7,323 nt of DNA from Clostridia bacterium (GTDB lineage Bacteria; Bacillota; Clostridia; Oscillospirales; CAG-272): positions 1 to 7,323 of the forward strand of contig CAAGJL010000226.1 in assembly GCA_900770145.1 (NCBI GenBank), written 5' to 3'. Both the position numbers and the translations under genes were made by a program. Below the pieces are notes generated by a model, which worked only from the letters and a program-made list of their open reading frames with translations, was not told the origin of the DNA and searched no databases. Position 1 is the first letter of the stretch. The number at the start of each line of letters is the position of its first letter. Below, one piece after another: positions 1 to 6,130 of this stretch.

Positions 1-866
1 AATGCCCGTTTCGGCTTCCAGAAACTGTTCTGATAGGCTTCCCATTTATCCGCGTATTCCCGGTATATTTCGTCCCCGAACAGGTCATACATCACGCGGA
101 GCTGCGCGATGTGCAGCTTGTGATAAAACGGGCTGCAAATGCGCTTGCCGTCCTCATACCGGCTCCAATACTTCATATCAAAATCCGGCAGTTTGCGGCG
201 AAGAGAGGCAAGCGTGGCATCAAGCACCGCTTTTGCCGCGGCGTCCCCGGTGTATTTACAATAATCGTAAAGCCCCCAGAGCGAAAAAATCCAGCCGTTG
301 AGAATCAGCGGATCCTCCGTGCATTCATAGAAATACACGTCCTCCCCGCGGTAAACGGTCGTGCCGCCCTCGGAGACGGGGTTTAGCAGAAACGCTTTCG
401 CCCGGTGCGCCGCAGAGAGATATTTTTCGTCCTGCGTCAGGAGATGTGCCCGCAACAGCAAAGAAATACCCTCTCCCTGCGCCATCGAGGAATACGGATG
501 CTCCGGATTCTCGTAGGCAAACGTCACCCAGCCTCCGTCCTCCTGCTGATTTTCCAGCGCCCAGCCCGCGCAGGCAAGCACCTTTTGACGGTATGGCTCC
601 TCATTTGTTTGCAAAAACAGGTCATATGCCGCAAGACCGTATTGGAAAATGCCGATGGAAAAATAAATCTCCTCCCCGGTGTCCACAAAATACTTCGGCA
701 CCAGAATATCCGGTGCGTCCCGGGTCACCTTTTCGGTCAGATCGTTATAATCCCCCGCCACTTCGGTTTTGGAGTAGCAGGTGCCAACCCCTTGGTTGAC
801 GTGGGAAATGCTCTTTCCCGCCAGCATTTTACACCATTTTTTTACCTTATAAAAAGATATACCCAT
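1..866 (-). CDS. Glucuronyl C5-epimerase-like protein (heparosan/heparan-type C5-epimerase C-terminal family), 3' end missing
   Basis: This reading frame starts at ATG 864-866 and runs off the left edge without a stop, giving 288 residues. It resembles the catalytic region of D-glucuronyl C5-epimerases (C5-epim_C family), which invert C5 of glucuronic acid within a polysaccharide to give iduronic acid. Visible family signatures are GEEIYFSIGIFQYGLAAYDL (about 64-83), SSMAQGEGISLLLRAHLLT (126-144), DPLILNGWIFSLWGLYDY (185-202) and YWSRYE followed by SPFYHKLHIAQL (233-256). The conserved tyrosines and the YFYE stretch near 178-181 lie where I would expect active-site residues, but that is inference. 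There is no signal peptide, so it should act in the cytosol. An in-frame TAG lies at 888-890, so no longer start exists. The ribosome binding site is weak, and Met14 is an alternative, but residues 9-27 look family-conserved. It is the last visible gene of the glycan operon, 84 bp after the GT4 gene. Family assignment is fairly secure; the substrate is unknown. Confidence 0.85.
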   Translation of the reverse strand, partial: MGISFYKVKKWCKMLAGKSISHVNQGVGTCYSKTEVAGDYNDLTEKVTRDAPDILVPKYFVDTGEEIYFSIGIFQYGLAAYDLFLQTNEEPYRQKVLACAGWALENQQEDGGWVTFAYENPEHPYSSMAQGEGISLLLRAHLLTQDEKYLSAAHRAKAFLLNPVSEGGTTVYRGEDVYFYECTEDPLILNGWIFSLWGLYDYCKYTGDAAAKAVLDATLASLRRKLPDFDMKYWSRYEDGKRICSPFYHKLHIAQLRVMYDLFGDEIYREYADKWEAYQNSFWKPKRA

Positions 867-950
867 GTCTGATCGCTTTCTATTTGACTAAACGTATTTT
901 CCATTTACCATTTGTTATTTCAGCCTCAAACAGGCAAAACGCTCCCGGTT

Positions 951-2000
951 TCAGTTCCCGAATTTTTGCGTCATAATTTTGATTACAGATCCCGGCATAT
1001 AATTTTCTGCTTTCTTTAAGCAGTTCCGTTTCATTTTCAGCAATATCTGAGGATTCTGCGCGATGTTCAGCAGGAGGTTTTCAAAGCTTTTTTCATCGTC
1101 AAACGGATAGCCAATACCCGTTTTCCCTTCGTCAATAACATCCGAATAACTTTCCCATTTTGCAGATATGACAGGAACGCCCGCCGCATACGCATCAATA
1201 ATGGTACCGGGGATCCCCTCGGTATAAAAATGAGTAGGAAACAGGAGGGCGAAATAGTCTTTCAGCACCTCCACGCTCCGGTCATACGGCACTGCCCCGC
1301 CATAGCGAATACAGGGGGGGAACGTTTGTTGCAACGCCGCAAACCACTCGGTCTGTCCCTCGTCTACCTGACCGTAAATATCCAGCGAAAACGCCTCATA
1401 TCCAAGTTCCCGATTCACGGAGATCACGGCATCGACCGCGTCCCCGATTCCCTTTTCCCTCATCACGCGGGAAAAGGTGCAAAGCCGGTACGGCGCACCC
1501 GCGGGCATCACCAGCTCCTTTTCGGAAAGCGCCGTCAGGTTTTTACAGTTGGGCAGGAGATACACATTGCGAAAACCCTGTGCCTCCAACGCTTTTTTCA
1601 TGGTTTCGGTTTCCACATAGATTCCGTCAAATTTTTTCAGCGCTTTCGCAAGCCGCTTCCGTTTCATCAAAAACTGCGGCAGCCACCCGCCGATCACCGC
1701 ATAATGCAGTTTTCGGTTTTTGAAAAAGCGGCTGAAAAACCGCAGCAGCGGGGCATAGACCCGCAACCCGTTCTGTGCCGGAAAAATCAGCACGTTCCGG
1801 CTGCGCCGCAGTGCGGATAGCGCCTGAAACGGCGCCTTGAAAAGGGTCTTCCACCCGCCGCAGGTATCAAAACAGACAACCAGACCCTGCCCGAATTGAT
1901 TTTGCAGTTCCCCGGTCACGATCTCGGTTTTCACCGTCTGCCCGTTCAACAGCTCTTTGCCATGGGCAAAATGCCCCAGCACGCTGACTTTTGCCTGCAC
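951..2000 (-). CDS. Glycosyltransferase, GT4 family (group 1, GT-B fold)
   Basis: This 349-residue cytosolic enzyme should transfer a sugar from a nucleotide-sugar donor to a growing lipid-linked glycan. The N-terminus (KVSVLGHF, then a GQTVKT motif near 20-25) is typical of capsule GT4 enzymes. FSRVMREKG at 176-184 is the usual phosphate-binding Arg/Lys region of the C-terminal Rossmann domain. EGIPGTIIDAYAAGVPVI at 261-278 is the donor-binding E-x7-E motif, with Asp269 in place of the second Glu. The start is GTG (1998-2000). An AAGGGGTGA ribosome binding site sits inside the last codons and stop of the GT2 gene, only 4 bp away, so the two are probably translationally coupled. A run of seven C falls in codons for Phe-Pro-Pro (1314-1320). 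The length is usual for short GT4 proteins and the C-terminus looks complete. Donor and linkage cannot be read from sequence. Confidence 0.9.
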   Translation of the reverse strand: MQAKVSVLGHFAHGKELLNGQTVKTEIVTGELQNQFGQGLVVCFDTCGGWKTLFKAPFQALSALRRSRNVLIFPAQNGLRVYAPLLRFFSRFFKNRKLHYAVIGGWLPQFLMKRKRLAKALKKFDGIYVETETMKKALEAQGFRNVYLLPNCKNLTALSEKELVMPAGAPYRLCTFSRVMREKGIGDAVDAVISVNRELGYEAFSLDIYGQVDEGQTEWFAALQQTFPPCIRYGGAVPYDRSVEVLKDYFALLFPTHFYTEGIPGTIIDAYAAGVPVISAKWESYSDVIDEGKTGIGYPFDDEKSFENLLLNIAQNPQILLKMKRNCLKKAENYMPGSVIKIMTQKFGN

Positions 2001-2004
2001 AAAG

Positions 2005-2823
2005 TCACCCCTTTACATACCTGATTTTTTTCCACACGCCCCAAAACAAATTTCTGACCGTCAGCACGGCGGCGGCAACGGGATTCCGTTTTTCCGCCTC
2101 GCGGTACAGTTTATAGTGCCAACGAATCAGTCTGGTATACCCGTGATGACTGATGGAGCCACTGCGCTTTCTGTATTTCGCCAGTGTTTCGTGCAGCAAA
2201 TAGCAGTTTGCCTTTCGGCACACTTTCAGCCACATCGCATAATCATTATTCTTTTTGATATCCGCAATCTGTATCAAGCCAATCGCCTCTGCGTCATACA
2301 TCACGGTCAGGCACCCCATCCAACAGTAGTTATACATTCCGTGTCCGGTAATTCTGCGGGGTCCGGTTACGTGTTTTCCGTTCGGGTCGGATTGCTCGTC
2401 AATCTCGATGTAATCCGTATACGAAAACAAATAGCCGTTTGTTTTCATAAACCCGAGTTGCTTTTCCAGTTTCTCCGGCATCCAGATGTCGTCACTGTCC
2501 AGAAACGCAATCCATTTCCCGCGCGCTTCCCGCAATGCCCGGTTCCGGGATACGGCTGCCCCGCTGTTCTTTTCGTTTTTGAAGTAGCGGATCCTTGGGT
2601 CACCCAAAAAGGCGCTTACCACTTCGTCCGTATTGTCGGTAGAACAATCGTCCACAACAATCAGCTCCCAGTCGGCGTATGTCTGCGCCAGCACGGAGCG
2701 GATGGTTTCCGCAATGTATTGCGCCGTGTTGTAGGACGGCATAATCACCGATACCAGATCCTTTGTGTTTTGCTCTTGTGTGCAATGCGGGTCGGGGGCT
2801 TTGCCCCGGCAGATCTCTTCCAT
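2005..2823 (-). CDS. Glycosyltransferase, GT2 family (GT-A fold)
   Basis: This 272-residue inverting glycosyltransferase probably adds a sugar to the polyprenyl-linked glycan at the cytoplasmic face of the membrane. LVSVIMPSYNTAQYI at 23-37 opens the nucleotide-binding domain. VVDDCSTDNT (56-65) carries the nucleotide-binding Asp pair. FLDSDDIW (107-114) is the DxD metal site, and NNDYAMWLK (192-200) is the region normally holding the catalytic base. The pattern resembles TuaG/EpsJ-like enzymes of Gram-positive wall and exopolysaccharide synthesis, but specificity is not deducible. The ATG at 2821-2823 has AGGAG six bases upstream. It gives a 22-residue hydrophilic, Cys-containing leader before the first strand, which is slightly longer than usual. 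It lies 17 bp after the phosphoglycosyl transferase gene and 4 bp before the GT4 gene. No transmembrane segment is evident. Confidence 0.92.
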   Translation of the reverse strand: MEEICRGKAPDPHCTQEQNTKDLVSVIMPSYNTAQYIAETIRSVLAQTYADWELIVVDDCSTDNTDEVVSAFLGDPRIRYFKNEKNSGAAVSRNRALREARGKWIAFLDSDDIWMPEKLEKQLGFMKTNGYLFSYTDYIEIDEQSDPNGKHVTGPRRITGHGMYNYCWMGCLTVMYDAEAIGLIQIADIKKNNDYAMWLKVCRKANCYLLHETLAKYRKRSGSISHHGYTRLIRWHYKLYREAEKRNPVAAAVLTVRNLFWGVWKKIRYVKG

Positions 2824-2840
2824 TTATCTCTCCTGTCAGG

Positions 2841-3536
2841 CTACACATTCAGAAGTTCTCTCGCTTCCGCCTGCTTTTCGTTGTATGTTGCCAGGTCAAT
2901 TTTGCCCTCCGCGATCAGCCAGTCGCCGTAGTCCATATCGGAAACCGTGCCGTCGCGGACGGTGTCGCTTTTTTTCAGCACTTTGCCGACCGTGCGGAAA
3001 ATGATTTTCAGATCCCCGATCAGCGAAATTCCGCTGTCGATATACTGTAAATCATAGGCAAATTTCTGCTCCCAGGTGATATTGTTCCGCCCATTTACCT
3101 GCGCAAGCCCCGTAAGACCGGGGCGCACATTGTGGCGGCGGCGCTGTTCCTCGGTTAAAAAAACACAGTCTCGCACTAAAAACGGGCGGGGACCGACGAT
3201 TGCCAACTGCCCCAGCAGAATATTGACGAGGGACGGCAACTCATCCAGCGACGAGGAGCGGAGCCACGCGCCATACCTGCCCAGCCGTTCTTTGTCCGGC
3301 AAAAGCTCACCGTCCCCCCCGCGTTTGTTGCTCATAGAGCGGAATTTGATCAGATAAAAAATCCTCTCTTTGCCGTCTTTCCCCCGCTTGCCGGGGCGTG
3401 GCTGCACAAAAAACGGGTTCCCTCTCATCGCAATCGCCCCGATCAAGGTAAGAATCAGAAGCAGCGGGGAAAGGAGGGTCAACGCCAACAGCGACAGGGT
3501 GAAATCAAAAACTCTTTTGAAACACTTTTCGTACAT
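2841..3536 (-). CDS. Polyprenyl-phosphate phosphoglycosyl transferase (bacterial sugar transferase, PglC/EpsL-like)
   Basis: This 231-residue enzyme should transfer a sugar-1-phosphate from a UDP-sugar to undecaprenyl phosphate, the first membrane step of glycan assembly. It is the small, monotopic class. A single hydrophobic re-entrant helix spans about 11-36 with the helix-breaking Ser23-Pro24. KFRSM follows at 64-68. SSLDELPSLVNILLGQLAIVGPRP (95-118) contains the catalytic Asp98-Glu99 pair, and RPGLTGLAQVNGRN lies at 138-151. There is no large N-terminal membrane domain, so it is unlike WbaP. I chose ATG 3534-3536 over the upstream TTG at 3540-3542: GGCGGAG lies 7 bases before the ATG but only about one base before the TTG. 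The tail after the catalytic core (about 190-231) is charged and ends cleanly. It follows the aminotransferase gene by 18 bp, an arrangement like B. subtilis epsL-epsN or Campylobacter pglC-pglE. The sugar substrate is inferred, not seen. Confidence 0.93.
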   Translation of the reverse strand: MYEKCFKRVFDFTLSLLALTLLSPLLLILTLIGAIAMRGNPFFVQPRPGKRGKDGKERIFYLIKFRSMSNKRGGDGELLPDKERLGRYGAWLRSSSLDELPSLVNILLGQLAIVGPRPFLVRDCVFLTEEQRRRHNVRPGLTGLAQVNGRNNITWEQKFAYDLQYIDSGISLIGDLKIIFRTVGKVLKKSDTVRDGTVSDMDYGDWLIAEGKIDLATYNEKQAEARELLNV

Positions 3537-3543
3537 AGGCAAA

Positions 3544-3550
3544 CTCCGCC
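3544..3550 (-). promoter_or_regulatory. Ribosome binding site deciding the phosphoglycosyl transferase start
   Basis: GGCGGAG on the minus strand ends 7 bases before ATG 3534-3536. The alternative in-frame TTG at 3540-3542 would have almost no spacing, so the ATG is the better start. Confidence 0.7.
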
Positions 3551-3554
3551 CGCA

Positions 3555-4820
3555 TTATGCAAAGCAGCTGCGGATCATCCGGATGACCTCGTTTTGCACC
3601 TCGGCAGTCATCTTGTTATCGCTTGGCAGGCAGCACCCGCGCGCAAAAATATCGGCGCCCACATCCGGCACGTCCCCCGCAAGATACGCATTTGTCCCCG
3701 CCCTGCCGGAGCCGCAATGCGTGACAAACTCATGCATCCGGTACATCGGTTGCAGGTGCATCGGCTTCCAGATCGGTCGTCCCTCGGCGTTGTATTTTGC
3801 CAAGGTCTCCAAAATTTCCGTCGGGCAGGTTTTGCCTGACTCTTTGACATAAAACGCCCGGCGGTCGTCTCTGACCTGCCGGCACATATATTCCGGGGCA
3901 ATCTCCAACGCAGAAAGCCAGTAGTTCGGCTCCGTGCCTGCCGTAATGGGGTTCATCCGGATCGGCAGATCCCTCAGCCCGTCTCGGTAGCGCTCATACA
4001 CCGCTTTCTTTTGCGCGATATGCTCCTCCAGGTGCGGATACTGCCCGCGGATGACGCCCGCCACCACGTTGCTCATACGGTAGTTGTAGCCGACTTCTTC
4101 GTGCTGATACCACGGGGCGTTTTCCCTCGCCTGTGTCGACCATTTGCGCGCTTTATCCGCCGCCGCTTGATCGTTGGTCAGCAGGCAACCGCCGGCAGAA
4201 CCGGTGATAATCTTGTTTCCGTTATAACTGACGGCATTGTAATCTCCGAAAGAGCCGCACGGCTTGCCGTTCAGCATTGCACCCATCGCCTCTGCGGCGT
4301 CCTCAATCAACAGCGCGCCGTGCTTTTCACAGATCTCTTTGATGAGGTCTATCCGCCCGGGGAAGCCGTACAGCTCGGCGCAGACCACCAATCTGACCTC
4401 CGGATACAGCTCAAACGCTTTTTCCAGCGCCACGGGGTCCATATTCCATGACCCCGCTTCCGTATCGATAAATACCGGAATTCCGCCCTCGTATACCACC
4501 GGGTTCAGGGTTGCGTCAAACGTCATATCGGAGCAGAAAACCCGCTTCCCCTCCAGCGTACCGTGGCTGATCTGCGGGCGCCCGTACAGTCTCTCGCCCG
4601 CCAGTTTCACGCAAAGGTGAAGCGCCGCCGTGCAGGAGGAAAGCCCCACTGCATATTGCATTCCGGCTTTTTTTGCGGCAATCCGTTCCACTTCGTTGAT
4701 GTTCTCCCCCACTGTGGACATCCAATTGGTGTTGTATGCTTCGGTTATGTATTCCAGCTCCCCGCCGTGCATTGTCGGCGTGGCGAGCCATACTTTTTGG
4801 TCAAAGGGTTTGAAATCCAT
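3555..4820 (-). CDS. DegT/DnrJ/EryC1/StrS-family PLP-dependent sugar aminotransferase
   Basis: This 421-residue cytosolic enzyme should move an amino group, usually from glutamate, onto a nucleotide-linked keto-sugar. NTNWMSTVG (30-38) is the typical N-terminal signature. SSCTAALHL (61-69) is the phosphate-binding turn. EDAAEAMGA (173-181) holds the Asp174 that pairs with the PLP ring nitrogen, and SYNGNK (198-203) provides the Schiff-base Lys203. YNYRMSN (245-251) is also conserved. The family includes PglE and EpsN (UDP-4-amino-sugar formation), PseC and others. The adjacent PglC-like gene favours a 4-amino-4,6-dideoxy-GlcNAc type product. The matching 4,6-dehydratase and N-acetyltransferase are not in the window. 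The ATG at 4818-4820 has GGAGG five bases upstream. It is the first gene of the operon, about 70 bases downstream of the predicted transcription start. Family is secure; exact product is inference. Confidence 0.93.
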   Translation of the reverse strand: MDFKPFDQKVWLATPTMHGGELEYITEAYNTNWMSTVGENINEVERIAAKKAGMQYAVGLSSCTAALHLCVKLAGERLYGRPQISHGTLEGKRVFCSDMTFDATLNPVVYEGGIPVFIDTEAGSWNMDPVALEKAFELYPEVRLVVCAELYGFPGRIDLIKEICEKHGALLIEDAAEAMGAMLNGKPCGSFGDYNAVSYNGNKIITGSAGGCLLTNDQAAADKARKWSTQARENAPWYQHEEVGYNYRMSNVVAGVIRGQYPHLEEHIAQKKAVYERYRDGLRDLPIRMNPITAGTEPNYWLSALEIAPEYMCRQVRDDRRAFYVKESGKTCPTEILETLAKYNAEGRPIWKPMHLQPMYRMHEFVTHCGSGRAGTNAYLAGDVPDVGADIFARGCCLPSDNKMTAEVQNEVIRMIRSCFA

Positions 4821-4874
4821 ATTTTCCTCCGCAAATCGATATTTCCGCAGGGCAACAATCCTGAAAAAGTTTCT

Positions 4875-4899
4875 TTATATAATTTATATAATTATATAA
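4875..4899. repeat. Three copies of palindromic TTATATAA at the glycan promoter
   Basis: The self-complementary 8-mer TTATATAA occurs at 4875-4882, 4884-4891 and 4892-4899, separated by 1 and 0 bases. The first-transcribed copies and the copy overlapping the -10 box together make a 25-bp A+T-only tract. It could ease promoter melting, offer several overlapping -10 boxes, or bind a regulator. These roles are inferred. Confidence 0.75.
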
Positions 4900-4924
4900 T
4901 AACGCAATACTGCGCATTTGTCAA
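4896..4924 (-). promoter_or_regulatory. Sigma-A-type promoter of the glycan operon
   Basis: On the minus strand a perfect -35 box TTGACA (4919-4924) is followed by a 17-bp spacer and a -10 box TATTAT (4896-4901), one mismatch from consensus. Transcription should start near 4889, giving a leader of about 70 bases with a strong GGAGG site before the aminotransferase ATG. No equally good promoter is seen between the downstream genes, which are 4-84 bp apart, so this promoter probably drives the whole operon. Confidence 0.85.
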
Positions 4925-4978
4925 TAGAAAAATCCCCCCGCGCCCGGAGTGCATCATCAAACCGACCGAAAAATTCAT

Positions 4979-4994
4979 TATTTTGCACAAAATA
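4979..4994. promoter_or_regulatory. 16-bp palindrome, possible operator
   Basis: TATTTTG and CAAAATA are perfect inverted 7-bp arms separated by CA. The site is centred about 65 bp upstream of the -35 box, where an activator or distant repressor could bind. It has no T-tract and is too short and AT-rich to be a terminator. A chance palindrome is quite possible. Confidence 0.3.
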
Positions 4995-5045
4995 TGCGCC
5001 GTTTTGAACCATTCAAAGCGGAAAAAGTGCTCCGTCGGCGGCACC

Positions 5046-5094
5046 AAAAAACAAAACAGGGGTGCGTGCCGTAATATAATTACGGCACGCACCC
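5046..5094 (-). terminator. Intrinsic terminator of the redox operon
   Basis: A perfect 16-bp inverted repeat (5060-5075 with 5079-5094, 3-base loop ATA, arm GGGTGCGTGCCGTAAT) is followed on the minus strand by TTTTGTTTTTT within 5046-5056. It begins 73 bases past the lipoprotein stop codon. On the plus strand the hairpin is followed by only four T, so termination in that direction would be weaker. Confidence 0.93.
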
Positions 5095-5167
5095 TTTTGA
5101 AATGGATTTCCGTCGCTTATTTATACCTTCTTTCGGTTCCGAAAAGCACGGTCGTCACGGGCGCAGA

Positions 5168-6130
5168 TCAGCCCTTGCTGTTTGCAATTGCCTGATTGAT
5201 CAGCTTCTGCAGTGCTTCCGCCTGTTTCTTTCCGGTTATGGCGCCGACGATCGGCTGGCCGACAATATTGCCGTTCTTATCGACCACATAGGTTGTGGGG
5301 AACGTGTACAGCCCCGAAGTAAACTTTCCTGCCTCGCCCTTAGAGTCAAACCAGATATTTTGATAGGTCACACCCTTTTTCGTCAGAACATTCTTTGCAT
5401 CGGATATCGCCGATTTGTCACCGTCCAGCGTAAAGGAATTGATCCCGATGACCGCGCCGCCCTTTTCGGCAAGCTGTTTGTTCAGCGCTTCCAACTCGGC
5501 AAGCTCGCCGACGCAGGGGCTGCAGGTGGTAAACCAGAAGTTGACTACGGTAACGGTGTTTCCCGCAAACAGAGCGCTGCTGTTCACATCGTTTCCGTCA
5601 AGATCCTTACCCTGAAATGTGGGAAACTTCGTCAGGTCGCCCTTCCCTGTCGGTTTACCGTTTTCGGCAGGAACACTCATATCGCCGTCGGATGGCTTTT
5701 TCCCGCATCCGGGATACTTCTGCTCAAGTATTGTAAGCTTACCCTCTATCTCGCGAATCTGTTCGGCTCCTTCCCGAAGCAGTTTGAGCTCGTTTGCCTT
5801 GAACTGGTCCTTTGCCCCTTCGATCGTCATAAGCAGGAAGTCGCCGTAGTTACTGCCGTCCCCAATCATGGCAGAGCCCTTGTTTGCCGACAAAAACACT
5901 TTTTCCCAAAGTGCGCTGTTCTCGGACAGAATTGCCGTTTCCTGTGCCATCAGCTGCTGATGCAGCTTTGTCGCTTCCTCCATGGATTGCGGCTCGGTTG
6001 CCATCAGCGCGGCGATTTCGTTTTTTCTGTTTTCCTTGTTTTTCCCGCCGTCTCCGCTTGTGCCGCATGCAACAAGGCTGAACACCAGCAGAAGGAGGGT
6101 CGCCACGGTTAAAATTTTTCTTGTTTTCAT
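5168..6130 (-). CDS. TlpA-like thioredoxin-fold lipoprotein with N-terminal helical domain
   Basis: This 320-residue protein is predicted to be anchored on the outer face of the membrane and to perform thiol-disulfide exchange. A signal peptide (residues 1-21, MKTRK then a hydrophobic core) ends in lipobox LVAC with Cys22. A Gly/Lys-rich linker follows. Residues about 36-140 are charged and helical, perhaps coiled-coil, and I do not recognise this part. The redoxin/thioredoxin domain covers about 165-315: VVNFWFTTCSPC (195-206) with redox pair Cys203/Cys206, and the cis-proline loop TFPTTYVVD (276-284). The usual WCxPC is TCSPC here. An extra Cys142 precedes the domain. The start is ATG 6128-6130 with AGGAG five bases upstream. 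Its ATG overlaps the TGA of the iron-sulfur gene, so the two are translationally coupled, and that protein is its likely electron donor. It could reduce a cytochrome-maturation or other secreted partner, or act in peroxide defence; the partner is unknown. Confidence 0.9.
   Translation of the reverse strand: MKTRKILTVATLLLLVFSLVACGTSGDGGKNKENRKNEIAALMATEPQSMEEATKLHQQLMAQETAILSENSALWEKVFLSANKGSAMIGDGSNYGDFLLMTIEGAKDQFKANELKLLREGAEQIREIEGKLTILEQKYPGCGKKPSDGDMSVPAENGKPTGKGDLTKFPTFQGKDLDGNDVNSSALFAGNTVTVVNFWFTTCSPCVGELAELEALNKQLAEKGGAVIGINSFTLDGDKSAISDAKNVLTKKGVTYQNIWFDSKGEAGKFTSGLYTFPTTYVVDKNGNIVGQPIVGAITGKKQAEALQKLINQAIANSKG

Larger units (their letters stand above)
4821..5167. other. Intergenic region between redox and glycan operons
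   Basis: This 347-bp gap carries, from right to left on the minus strand, a terminator (5046-5094), a 16-bp palindrome (4979-4994), a sigma-A promoter (4896-4924), an AT-rich palindrome cluster (4875-4899) and a short leader before the aminotransferase ATG. The 66-codon minus-strand frame across 4892-5092 crosses the terminator hairpin and the promoter, and I do not regard it as a gene. The stretch 5098-5167, between the lipoprotein stop and the hairpin, shows nothing further. Confidence 0.8.

Noticed and set aside
867..950. A separate promoter for the C5-epimerase gene in the 84-bp gap.
   Set aside because: No -35/-10 pair with 16-18 bp spacing was found; read-through from the upstream genes is the simpler explanation.
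880..1080. A 66-codon open minus-strand frame overlapping the GT4 3' end and continuing past its stop, with protein-like composition (ends in KWKIRLVK).
   Set aside because: It has no ATG, GTG or TTG start and is bounded by TGA at 1081-1083. The GT4 frame itself ends with a normal-looking family C-terminus, so a frameshift is not needed. Reads showing an indel here would reopen the question.
1314..1320. A seven-base C run (coding strand) in the GT4 gene and a seven-base G run in the phosphoglycosyl transferase gene (3314-3320) as phase-variation tracts.
   Set aside because: Both are short, in frame and encode plausible residues (Phe-Pro-Pro and Gly-Gly). Seven-base runs arise by chance at this base composition.
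1957..2931. A 324-codon plus-strand frame, and similar long plus-strand frames at 5102-6112 and 405-872.
   Set aside because: All lie opposite genes with clear motifs. Their composition (rich in Arg, Pro, His, Cys) fits complements of real coding sequence, and none has a convincing ribosome binding site.
4981..4989. TTTTGCACA as a DnaA box.
   Set aside because: It differs from TTATNCACA, stands alone, and there are no replication genes nearby.
4892..5092. A 66-codon minus-strand frame between the operons.
   Set aside because: It begins inside the terminator hairpin and ends inside the promoter, has no ribosome binding site and no family resemblance.
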